A stretch of 53,849 nucleotides of DNA, taken from positions 1 through 53,849 of the forward strand of contig CAYSDI010000014.1 in assembly GCA_964429745.1 (NCBI GenBank). Direction: 5' to 3'. The DNA is from WGOA01 sp964429745. Its GTDB lineage: Bacteria > Bacteroidota > Bacteroidia > Chitinophagales > BACL12. A model generated the notes under the pieces. The model made no database searches, had not been told where the DNA came from, and was given only the letters and a program-made list of their open reading frames with translations. Position numbers and translations under genes: made by a program. Every line of letters begins with the position of its first letter. Positions within the stretch are counted from its first letter, which is position 1. Below, in pieces: positions 23,796-30,938 of the stretch.

Positions 23796-24986
23796 TTGTT
23801 AACGGAAGATATTCTTTTTTCGCTCGGCGAGCACGCCGACGGGCATGAGGACCCGTATGCCGCAGAGGGACAGGCCGTCATTCCCCCGATTTACCAAACG
23901 GCGAACTTTCGTTTTCCGAACACCGCTTCGCTCCGCCGTGCGTTAAGCGATGAGTACGGTTCGCACCTGTACACCCGGGGAAACAATCCCACAACAGAGC
24001 TTCTTCGGCAAAAATTAGCGGCGTTGGAAGGGGCGGAGGACGCCCTGGTGTTTGCCAGTGGCGTTGCTGCGGTTTCTGCTGCCGTGTTGAGCACGGTCAA
24101 AAGCGGCGATCATGTGGTGTGTGTCCGAGATCCGTATCCCTGGACGGCCTGGCTGCTGCGGGACTGGTTGCCGCGATTCGGGGTCACTCACTCCTTTGTA
24201 GACGGGACGTCGGTCAGTGCTATTCAGGAAGCTTTCCAACCCAATACCCGGCTCGTTATGCTCGAGTCGCCCAATAGTTTTTGGTTTGATCTTCAGGATC
24301 TGGAGGCGATCGCCGCGCTTGCGGGCGCTATTGATTGCGCTACCGTCGTGGACAACAGCTACGCCAGTCCGCTGCTGCAAAACCCGCTGGCCATGGGTAT
24401 AGACCTGGTGGTCCATTCCGCGAGCAAGTACCTGAACGGGCACGGCGATCTGGTGGCCGGGGTAGTCTGCGGAAGCAGCAAGCGCATCCGCAAAATGTAC
24501 CGCGAAGAGTTCCAGGGCCTGGGCGGCATTCTGGCCCCGCATGAAGCCTGGCTTATGCTTAGAGGGCTTCGCACGCTGGGTATTCGCATGGAGCGCATAG
24601 GCAAAACAGCCAGTATTCTGGTAGAAAGGCTTGCGCTCGACCCACGGGTGCACAGGGTGCATTACCCCTTTCACCCGAGCCATCCGCAACATGCATTAGC
24701 GCTCCGGCAAATGAAAGGACCTTCGGGTCAATTCAGCATAGAATTAGCTACGGAAGACCCGACGATTACCGAAGCTTTCTGCGATGCGCTCCGCCATTTT
24801 CAATTGGCCGTCTCTTGGGGCGGATTTGAGTCGCTGGTTATTCCAGCCATCGCCAAGAGTGCCGATCACCCTTCGCCCGCACTGGTGCGATTCTGCGCCG
24901 GATTGGAGCATCCGGATACGCTTTGGGCAGATTTGCTGCAAGCGCTTGATCAGGTGGAAATGCCCGCGATGAGCCGCAACAAGTAG
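23796..24986 (+). CDS. Trans-sulfuration family PLP-dependent enzyme (Cys/Met metabolism)
   Basis: A 396-aa aminotransferase-fold enzyme of the cystathionine gamma-synthase/methionine gamma-lyase family. Seen are the N-terminal LYTRGNNPTTELL motif, the phosphate-binding FASGVAAVSAAV, the aspartate in VVDNSYASPLLQNP, and the PLP lysine in VHSASKYLNGHGDLVAGVV. The family covers lyases and synthases of cysteine, homocysteine and methionine metabolism, and the exact reaction cannot be assigned. The start is uncertain. TTG at 23796 aligns with the usual N-terminus (EDILFSLGE) and lies just after the DUF2147 stop; a TTG at 23757 overlapping that gene is an alternative, and no suitable ATG exists. 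The 3' end overlaps the convergent DUF819 gene by 37 nt. Confidence 0.88.
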   Translation: MLTEDILFSLGEHADGHEDPYAAEGQAVIPPIYQTANFRFPNTASLRRALSDEYGSHLYTRGNNPTTELLRQKLAALEGAEDALVFASGVAAVSAAVLSTVKSGDHVVCVRDPYPWTAWLLRDWLPRFGVTHSFVDGTSVSAIQEAFQPNTRLVMLESPNSFWFDLQDLEAIAALAGAIDCATVVDNSYASPLLQNPLAMGIDLVVHSASKYLNGHGDLVAGVVCGSSKRIRKMYREEFQGLGGILAPHEAWLMLRGLRTLGIRMERIGKTASILVERLALDPRVHRVHYPFHPSHPQHALALRQMKGPSGQFSIELATEDPTITEAFCDALRHFQLAVSWGGFESLVIPAIAKSADHPSPALVRFCAGLEHPDTLWADLLQALDQVEMPAMSRNK

Positions 24987-26104
24987 CCAATGCCAATGCC
25001 CAAAAAGTTGCCAAAGGCAATTCCGGCCAGGGCAGTGATGATGCCGGAAAAAACGAGCTCCCGGTTGTTTAGGGCTACCGCCACTTGCGGGATAAAGGGC
25101 GGTCCAAAAATGGCGGCCGTAGAGGTAATCAGCACAGTGTCGGCGTCAATGCGAAACAAGCGGGCCAGCCCGAAGTGAAGGGCAATGCTCATTGAAAAAA
25201 GGGTAGCGGAATAAGCGAACACGGTGGGGGAGGCGTGGATCAATTCATTAAAGTTGACCTCCATGCCAATGGCCAGACAAAAAACCAACAGAAAGTACTG
25301 GCCCAGTTCGTAAGCCCCGGCAAAGCGGCGCAGTTTAGGAAAAAAGCTTCCCGCAATGCTGAACGCCGTTAACATAAGAATAGTTACGGCTTCTTGCAGC
25401 TCCCCCATGATCAGTAAGGTGGTTCCGCTGGCCAAACCAACGATGATCGCAGCCAGCAAAAAAGCCCGGAGAAAAACCCATCCTTTTTTCAGGTAATTGC
25501 GTTTGGACCCGTACCAATCGCGGTCCAGTTCCTGATCCACGATACCCAGCGGCTGGTAGGTTGGGAGGAAGCGCTGTAACACACGCTGCGCGATAGAGGT
25601 TAGAAAGACCAGGTAAATGCCGCTGTTGACAATGTCGCTGAGATTGACCAGCCCGATTAAGGAGTCCGGGGCACCAACGGCCAGCCCTACAGCGTTCATG
25701 TTAATGGCACTGCCAGTGAGCCCTGCCGCCAACATGGCCGAAATAATCCAGCCCTGCTGTTCCTGGCCTGGAAAGATGAAAAAGGTTGCTATGGATGCCG
25801 TTAGCACGCTGATTACAGCCAGCAAAAACGAAGTGGTGATGCTTCGTGCCTGTTTGAACCAAACCAGGACGTTGGTAGAAATAAGCAAAAGCGGAATGGC
25901 CAGCGCAACCGTGCTTTCCTGGGTAAGCTTCGAAATCTCTGTGCTGAGTGGGAAAAGATCCAGGTTTCCCAGCGCAATTCCTGCCAAGTAGCAAAGCACA
26001 ACAGGACTGAGCCACCCTTCCAGTTTCAGGGCGCGCGCCGCCTTGGTCACCAAAAAAGGGAAACCCAGGAGCACAAGGCATTGGAGAAGGGCGTATCCTG
26101 TCAA
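24950..26104 (-). CDS. DUF819 family membrane protein
   Basis: A 384-aa integral membrane protein with about ten hydrophobic segments, matching the DUF819 (YjcL-like) family. Typical segments are VVLCYLAGIALGNLDLF, AAGLTGSAINMNAVG, and the C-terminal half-repeat ITSTAAIFGPPFIPQVA with IAFGNFLGIGIGYLL. Function is unknown; a transporter-like role is assumed from the inverted half-repeat arrangement. No ATG is available. A TTG at 26113 lies within the perfect -7 box TACTTTTG (26118-26111), so the TTG at 26104, 6 nt after the box, is preferred and would make a leaderless transcript. It overlaps the convergent PLP-enzyme gene by 37 nt. Confidence 0.85.
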   Translation of the reverse strand: MTGYALLQCLVLLGFPFLVTKAARALKLEGWLSPVVLCYLAGIALGNLDLFPLSTEISKLTQESTVALAIPLLLISTNVLVWFKQARSITTSFLLAVISVLTASIATFFIFPGQEQQGWIISAMLAAGLTGSAINMNAVGLAVGAPDSLIGLVNLSDIVNSGIYLVFLTSIAQRVLQRFLPTYQPLGIVDQELDRDWYGSKRNYLKKGWVFLRAFLLAAIIVGLASGTTLLIMGELQEAVTILMLTAFSIAGSFFPKLRRFAGAYELGQYFLLVFCLAIGMEVNFNELIHASPTVFAYSATLFSMSIALHFGLARLFRIDADTVLITSTAAIFGPPFIPQVAVALNNRELVFSGIITALAGIAFGNFLGIGIGYLLRLIAGIST

Positions 26105-26110
26105 AGCGCT

Positions 26111-26118
26111 CAAAAGTA
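26111..26118 (-). promoter_or_regulatory. -7 promoter element of the DUF819 gene
   Basis: TACTTTTG on the minus strand, a perfect TAnnTTTG, 6 nt before the TTG codon at 26104. Confidence 0.45.
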
Positions 26119-26233
26119 GGCTTCCACCGGATTTTTACCTATTTCGAGATGATTACGCGCTACTCAACCATGAGAATGGGCTAATTTGGAGGCTTCATAC
26201 TTACTATCCTTCCCCAACTACGTACGTTCAGCC

Positions 26234-26695
26234 ATGGCAACTATTCTGGAACAAATCAGCAGCCAGCTCGGCGATGATGCCTATCAAAAAATCGGGCAGC
26301 GCCTAGGCTTAGACGCCGCGGCCAGCAAAAAGGCCGTGGAGAATGCGCTCCCAGTGCTTCTCGGCGCTATAGCCCGCAATACCCAAAATCCCCAAGGCGC
26401 TTCTTCTTTGGCGAGTGCACTGGACCGCGACCACGACGGTAGCGTTCTGAATAACCTGGACGCTTTTCTTAAGGCACCTGAACAAGGCAAGGGTGCTGGT
26501 ATCCTGGGCCAGGTATTGGGCGGTCAAGCTCCTGGTGGGACAAAAGCAACAACGCAATCCGGGGCAAAAGCCCCGAAATCTCCGCAACAGCAGTTGCTTG
26601 CTTCGCTTTTAGACAGCGATAAGGACGGCGATATTTCCGATGACCTGGTCAACCTGGGAAGCAAATTGCTCGGGGGTATGTTCGGCAAAAAGTAA
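26234..26695 (+). CDS. DUF937/YidB-like protein with EF-hand-like loops
   Basis: A 153-aa protein whose first 60 residues match the DUF937 (YidB-like) pattern, ILEQISSQLGDDAYQKIGQRLGLD followed by a helix with VENALPVLLGAIARN. Two acidic loops of the DxDxDG type are present, DRDHDGSV at Asp64 and DSDKDGDI at Asp127, each preceded by a Leu-rich helix, so calcium binding is plausible (inference). The region between is Gly/Ala/Gln/Lys-rich and probably flexible. No signal peptide. It starts at ATG 26234, divergent from DUF819, and ends 10 nt before the acyl-CoA synthetase start. Confidence 0.78.
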   Translation: MATILEQISSQLGDDAYQKIGQRLGLDAAASKKAVENALPVLLGAIARNTQNPQGASSLASALDRDHDGSVLNNLDAFLKAPEQGKGAGILGQVLGGQAPGGTKATTQSGAKAPKSPQQQLLASLLDSDKDGDISDDLVNLGSKLLGGMFGKK

Positions 26696-26705
26696 ACGCG
26701 CATTC

Positions 26706-28460
26706 ATGACCGCTGCAACTTTGCCGGAACAACTGGAGTTAGCGCGGTGGTCAAGCCCGGAGCATGCTGCGCGGATTGCTGTTCAGGCCGGGCACGCGTC
26801 ATTGACTTATGGGCAGTTTGAAGCTGCAGCCCATAATTGGGCTTTTGCGCTACTGGAACAGGGTCTGGCAAAACCAGGTCAACGGATAGCCTTGCTGTTG
26901 CCTCCCGGGCCAATTTGGGCCGTGGGGATGCGCGCAGTTTGGCTTACTGGTGCTGCTGCCGTACCACTCTGCCTCAGCCATCCGCTGCCGGAATGGGAGC
27001 ATGTGCTGGAGGATGCCCAGTGTACGTTGTTGTTGGCCGATCCAATGTTTTTGCCGAGGCTCCAGCATCTGTCAGCGCGCGGATCCTTGCACGTGCGCAG
27101 CACCAGGCAGCTTTTTGAGCGTGCGACCGTTGATTCTGGCACAACTGATTCAGACGAATGCGATCAAGATGGCAAAGCGGCGTTGCTTGCTCAGTTGCAA
27201 GTCCAGTTGCCTCTAGAGTTGCCTGTAAAGTTGCCTGTAAAGTTGACTGTAGAGTTGCCTGCCCAGTTGTCTTCCCAACTGCCCGCCCAGTCGCCTTTGC
27301 AATTGACTACACTGTCGCCGGATACCGCACAGCCCTTCGCCCGAGTGAAGCCTGATGATGTTGCGCAACTGGTGTACACATCGGGAAGCACGGGTAAACC
27401 GAAAGGTGCGGTGATTACGCACGGACAACTGGCCGCGCAGATTCAGGCGTTGGTTCATTCGTGGGCCTGGACAACAGATGACATAATTATAAATGTGCTA
27501 CCGCTGCACCATGTGCACGGTATGGTCAATGTCTATTGTTGCGCGCTTTGGAGCGGAGCTACGGTGATAGAGCTTGGAGGTTTTGACGCCTGCAAGGTTT
27601 GGGAAGCCCTGTTGCTGCATCGACCTACGCTGTTTATGGCGGTGCCCACCGTCTATCAAAAATTGGCGGATGCCTATGATGCTACCGACATAGAGACGCG
27701 GCTGCGATGGTCCGGAGCTTGCGCCTTTGCCCGATTGATGGTGAGCGGCTCGGCGGCCTTAAGTCCGGCGTTGCTGGAGCGTTGGCAGGCGATCAGCGGC
27801 CATGTTTTGCTGGAGCGCTATGGTATGACCGAAATTGGGATGGCTCTTTCTAACCCGTTGCACGGGGTGCGGGTGCCGGGATCTGTGGGATTTCCACTGC
27901 CCACTGTAGCGTGTCGTTTAACGAACGAGGCAGGGACCACCGTGGAAGGGGAGGGTTCCGGGGAATTGCAGGTCAACGGGCCATCCGTTTTTAGGGCGTA
28001 CTGGAACAAGCCAGAAGCCAGTGCTGCCGCTTTTGATGGACTTTGGTTCCGAACTGGCGATTTAGCGAAGCGCGATTCGAACGGGGGCTATCGAATTTTA
28101 GGAAGGTTGTCGGTTGACTTGATAAAGACAGGTGGGTTTAAGGTAGCTGCCCCGGAAATAGAAGAGACCTTGCTGGAGCATCCCGCTATTTCCGAATGTG
28201 CGGTGGTGGGGGTACCCGACCCGCTTTGGGGGCAACAGGTAGCTGCGGCGTTGGTGCTGCGGCCCGGTCATGCGCTCACGCTGGAGGGGCTTCGCGCCTG
28301 GACCAGAGAACGACTGGCGGTGTACAAGGTACCCGGTCGCATGATGGTGATGGAGACCCTTCCCCGGAATGCCATGGGCAAGGTGATCAAGCCTGACCTG
28401 GTGGCGTTATTTAATGCCAACGAAGGCGAGCCCGATAGGTGGGAGACTCCGTCTTTTTGA
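26706..28460 (+). CDS. Acyl-CoA synthetase (ANL superfamily) with tetrapeptide-repeat insert
   Basis: A 584-aa AMP-forming ligase resembling malonyl-CoA/short-chain acyl-CoA synthetases (ACSF3-like). Core motifs are YTSGSTGKPKGAVITH (ATP-binding loop, near residue 223), ERYGMTEIGMALSNP, the FRTGDLAKRD aspartate, the hinge region GRLSVDLIKTGGFKVAAPEIEE, and the catalytic lysine in PRNAMGKVIKP. It activates a carboxylic acid to an acyl-CoA in the cytoplasm. Just before the ATP loop lies an insert (residues 164-202) of ten four-residue units of the form L-P-x-[E/K/Q], unlike other family members that I recall. The ATG at 26706 gives the usual N-terminus. Confidence 0.9.
   Translation: MTAATLPEQLELARWSSPEHAARIAVQAGHASLTYGQFEAAAHNWAFALLEQGLAKPGQRIALLLPPGPIWAVGMRAVWLTGAAAVPLCLSHPLPEWEHVLEDAQCTLLLADPMFLPRLQHLSARGSLHVRSTRQLFERATVDSGTTDSDECDQDGKAALLAQLQVQLPLELPVKLPVKLTVELPAQLSSQLPAQSPLQLTTLSPDTAQPFARVKPDDVAQLVYTSGSTGKPKGAVITHGQLAAQIQALVHSWAWTTDDIIINVLPLHHVHGMVNVYCCALWSGATVIELGGFDACKVWEALLLHRPTLFMAVPTVYQKLADAYDATDIETRLRWSGACAFARLMVSGSAALSPALLERWQAISGHVLLERYGMTEIGMALSNPLHGVRVPGSVGFPLPTVACRLTNEAGTTVEGEGSGELQVNGPSVFRAYWNKPEASAAAFDGLWFRTGDLAKRDSNGGYRILGRLSVDLIKTGGFKVAAPEIEETLLEHPAISECAVVGVPDPLWGQQVAAALVLRPGHALTLEGLRAWTRERLAVYKVPGRMMVMETLPRNAMGKVIKPDLVALFNANEGEPDRWETPSF
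27195..27311 (+). repeat. 12-bp tandem repeat inside the acyl-CoA synthetase gene
   Basis: About ten units of 12 bp, best copies TTGCCTGTAAAG repeated twice in a row, encode the tetrapeptide series LPLE, LPVK, LPVK, LTVE, LPAQ, LSSQ, LPAQ. The repeat keeps frame and contains no stop codon. Confidence 0.85.
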
Positions 28461-28506
28461 GCGCCAATTTGTGTTTTCCGGGATTAGGGACTTATTATCG
28501 CAGTGT

Positions 28507-29691
28507 ATGGGATGGAACCGACCGTTTACGTTTGATCGCGTGGTGCGCCTGGTGCTAATCCTGGCTATGCTGGCAGCCGGGGTTTGGGTATTGCACCAAC
28601 TTCGCGCGGCGCTGTTGCCATTCGCCATTGGCGTTTTGCTGGCTTACTTGCTGTCGCCTCTCGTTAACTTTTTTCAAGTCAAGCTCCGGTTGAAAAACCG
28701 GGCGCTCAGCGTGTTCACAGTGCTTTTTCTGGTTTTCCTTGTTTTCGGGGGAATGATCGCGGCGTTGATGCCGGTTTTGGTGAATCAAACCGAAGCCATG
28801 TACGCTCTTGTTCGCCGGTTCGTGGAAGACGGGGAATGGTCAAGTGCCGATTTACCGCAGGCACTCCAAGACCAAATCCGCGAGTTTTTATCCGACGACG
28901 CGGTGATGCAATGGCTCGACCCGAATACCGTCAGCCAGGCGGCTCAGGCCATTTTGCCCCGGCTTTGGGGAGTGGTCTCGGATTCTTATTCCGCGCTCAT
29001 GGGCCTACTGGGCGTGGTGATCGTGCTCTTGTACGTCGTGTTCCTACTCCTGGATTACAAAAGATTAAGTGTAGAATGGAAGGATTATCTGCCCGCGCGA
29101 CATGGTTCCTGGGTTGAAGAGGTAGGTCGCGATTTTGGGCAGGCCATGGGCGTTTATTTTAGGGCACAGTTCCTGATTGCGCTTTGTAATGCAGCCCTTT
29201 TTGCGCTGGGTTTTTGGATCATTGGCCTCCCGATGGGCATTGTCCTGGGCATTTTCGTGGGTTTGCTGAATATGGTTCCGTACCTCCAAAACATTGGTAT
29301 TATCCCCGCTGCTTTTCTGGCGTTGCTGCAATCGCTGCAAACCGGCCAGTCATTTTGGCTTCTTTTATTATTCGTCTTAATAATTTTTATTGTGGTAGGC
29401 TTAATTGAACAGGCTGTCCTTACCCCCCGGATAATGGGCAAAGCCACAGGCCTCCACCCGGCATTTATCCTATTAGCCCTCTCTGTTTGGGGCAGTATAC
29501 TCGGCTTGTTGGGGCTTATTATCGCTATGCCTATGACGACAGTCCTGCTGTCGTATTACCGCCGGTTTTTACTCCCTGAGTGGCTGAGTTTGTCCGGTGA
29601 AGAGCTCCCTGACAAAATGCGTGAACGAGAAAGAGTTTCAGATGTTTCAGAAATATCTGAAACATCTGATGACCTTAAGCCTTTCGAGTGA
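28507..29691 (+). CDS. AI-2E family transporter
   Basis: A 394-aa integral membrane protein of the AI-2E (PerM/TqsA) family with about eight hydrophobic segments. An early pair of spans contains ALLPFAIGVLLAYLLSPLVN, the central part is soluble, and the C-terminal membrane block holds QFLIALCNAALFALGFWIIGLPMG with IVVGLIEQAVLTPRIMGKATGLHP, a family hallmark. Members export varied small molecules or ions, including autoinducer-2 in one case, so the substrate here is open. The start is ATG 28507, 46 nt after the acyl-CoA synthetase stop. The last 60 nt encode an acidic Ser/Glu tail and contain a perfect 13-bp hairpin; assembly is broken 23 nt after the stop. Confidence 0.9.
   Translation: MGWNRPFTFDRVVRLVLILAMLAAGVWVLHQLRAALLPFAIGVLLAYLLSPLVNFFQVKLRLKNRALSVFTVLFLVFLVFGGMIAALMPVLVNQTEAMYALVRRFVEDGEWSSADLPQALQDQIREFLSDDAVMQWLDPNTVSQAAQAILPRLWGVVSDSYSALMGLLGVVIVLLYVVFLLLDYKRLSVEWKDYLPARHGSWVEEVGRDFGQAMGVYFRAQFLIALCNAALFALGFWIIGLPMGIVLGIFVGLLNMVPYLQNIGIIPAAFLALLQSLQTGQSFWLLLLFVLIIFIVVGLIEQAVLTPRIMGKATGLHPAFILLALSVWGSILGLLGLIIAMPMTTVLLSYYRRFLLPEWLSLSGEELPDKMRERERVSDVSEISETSDDLKPFE
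29638..29669. repeat. Perfect inverted repeat inside the 3' end of the AI-2E gene
   Basis: CAGATGTTTCAG-AAATAT-CTGAAACATCTG is a 12-bp perfect stem extended by one T-A pair. It is coding (acidic C-terminal tail), lies just before the stop codon, and has no T tract. Confidence 0.8.
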
Positions 29692-29714
29692 ATCGAATTT
29701 GCTTGCGGATAACA

Positions 29715-29814
29715 NNNNNNNNNNNNNNNNNNNNNNNNNNNNNNNNNNNNNNNNNNNNNNNNNNNNNNNNNNNNNNNNNNNNNNNNNNNNNNNNNNNNNN
29801 NNNNNNNNNNNNNN
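29715..29814. other. Assembly gap of 100 N
   Basis: Exactly 100 N, the usual placeholder for a scaffold gap of unknown size. The right flank begins immediately with a strong hairpin, the left flank is AT-rich and follows a perfect inverted repeat. Confidence 0.99.
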
Positions 29815-30082
29815 CAACACGGAAGCCGGTGCAAGCACCGGCTTCACTACTACAAGTCACCTAATAATCAACACCCAAAGCAGCTGGGTATACTTTGTGA
29901 AGGAGTGAAGGGGAAAAAGGTTCACCAGACGGGATATCTATGGAAACAGGGCTCAATTTGCGCCAATCTGGAGCGGCAGGCAGTCCTTTAATTTAACTTG
30001 AAATAAGTGTTTATAACTTGTTGGTGGTTAACAAGTTAAGGAGAGTGAAGCGCTAAAGCTATTACTGGGCCCGCCACCAAGA
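29815..30082. other. Intergenic region with hairpin and palindrome
   Basis: No gene is seen. GAAGCCGGTG-CAAG-CACCGGCTTC (29822-29845) is a perfect 10-bp stem with a 4-nt loop beside the gap and without a T tract. TAACTTGTT/AACAAGTTA (30014-30038) is a perfect 9-bp inverted repeat with a 7-nt loop that could be an operator. Confidence 0.5.
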
Positions 30083-30469
30083 TCAGCTCACCTCAACAGG
30101 AGCGAATTTGAACGCTTTGGCCAGGACAGAGACCGGGAAACGCTGCCGGGTAACATCGTAGGTGGACTGCGATTCCTGCCAGCGGGTAAAAGCTTCCTGT
30201 GCGTTGCGGAGCGGGGTTAACAACGTTGCCGGAACGCTGGTAGGTGCGAGCAGGAGGCTCGCAATTTGGGTGGCATCGCCCGTTTTTTCCATCCAAGTAG
30301 CCGTGAGCTGCTGATCGGGAAGTTGGTCAATGGCTGCTTGCAGCGCGCTGCGTGCTTTCGTCCATTCGCGCGTGGCTTGAACAGCATCGTTGTACATCCC
30401 GGCCAGTTGGTTGTAGAGCACCGTACCGGCCATTCCCAAAAGAATCATAACACCTATAGGCAAGAGCAT
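30083..30469 (-). CDS. Short LemA-like membrane protein
   Basis: A 128-aa protein with an N-terminal transmembrane segment (LPIGVMILLGMAGTVL), then YNQLAGMYNDAVQATREWTKARSALQ, which resembles the LemA pattern YNxLV...V..aw..i. The end, YDVTRQRFPVSVLAKAFKFAPVEV, matches the terminal YN..v..FP..lia.lfgF.p of LemA. At 128 residues it lacks about one third of the usual LemA length, mostly in the central helices, so it is either a reduced member or a look-alike. The start is ATG 30469. Function of LemA proteins is unclear. It stands alone, convergent with the AI-2E gene across the gap. Confidence 0.6.
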   Translation of the reverse strand: MLLPIGVMILLGMAGTVLYNQLAGMYNDAVQATREWTKARSALQAAIDQLPDQQLTATWMEKTGDATQIASLLLAPTSVPATLLTPLRNAQEAFTRWQESQSTYDVTRQRFPVSVLAKAFKFAPVEVS

Positions 30470-30938
30470 GGCTTAAAATTAACCCAAACGCAATGACCGG
30501 GCACCTCCCACCCAAGTCTGGATTGTCCATCTGGAATTTTTACAAGTTTATGCCTGTCACAAATCAATATCAGGCCTCCTCTTTTGCCAGAATCAACTCG
30601 GTCAATGCCTGTACACAAATGCTGGGATTAGCGACTTGGCTCCTTCCACCAAGTATTTCTGGCCCACTGACCGAGCCCGTTAAAGCAGCTTGCGTTAAGG
30701 AATCCCAAAGCGGTGGCTAAAACGAGGCAACTCCTTAAACCTGTCGCTGATAGACATGCCGGTGAGCCGTCATGCAAATCAATTGGGTTGTTCCAAAACT
30801 CATAAACACTTTAGGTTAAACGGCATAAAGTGCTGATTAAAAAGCGATTGCGCGGCATCAATGAGGGGTCACATCCCCGACGGGGCTGATGGCATAACGC
30901 CGCAGTGCTTGGTTTAGTATAGCAACACCACCTTTCTT
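30470..30938. other. Intergenic region before the giant gene
   Basis: No convincing gene is present; short open frames here lack codon or motif support. At 30845-30905 several short stems lie close together (GGGG-TCACA-TCCCC and CCCC-GA-CGGGG share bases; GCGGC pairs with GCCGC), giving a possible structured leader for the 3371-aa protein gene. No TAnnTTTG element was found before 30939. Confidence 0.4.

Noticed and set aside
30493..30720. Short 75-codon frame before the giant gene
   Set aside because: No motif, no promoter, weak codon bias; more likely chance.
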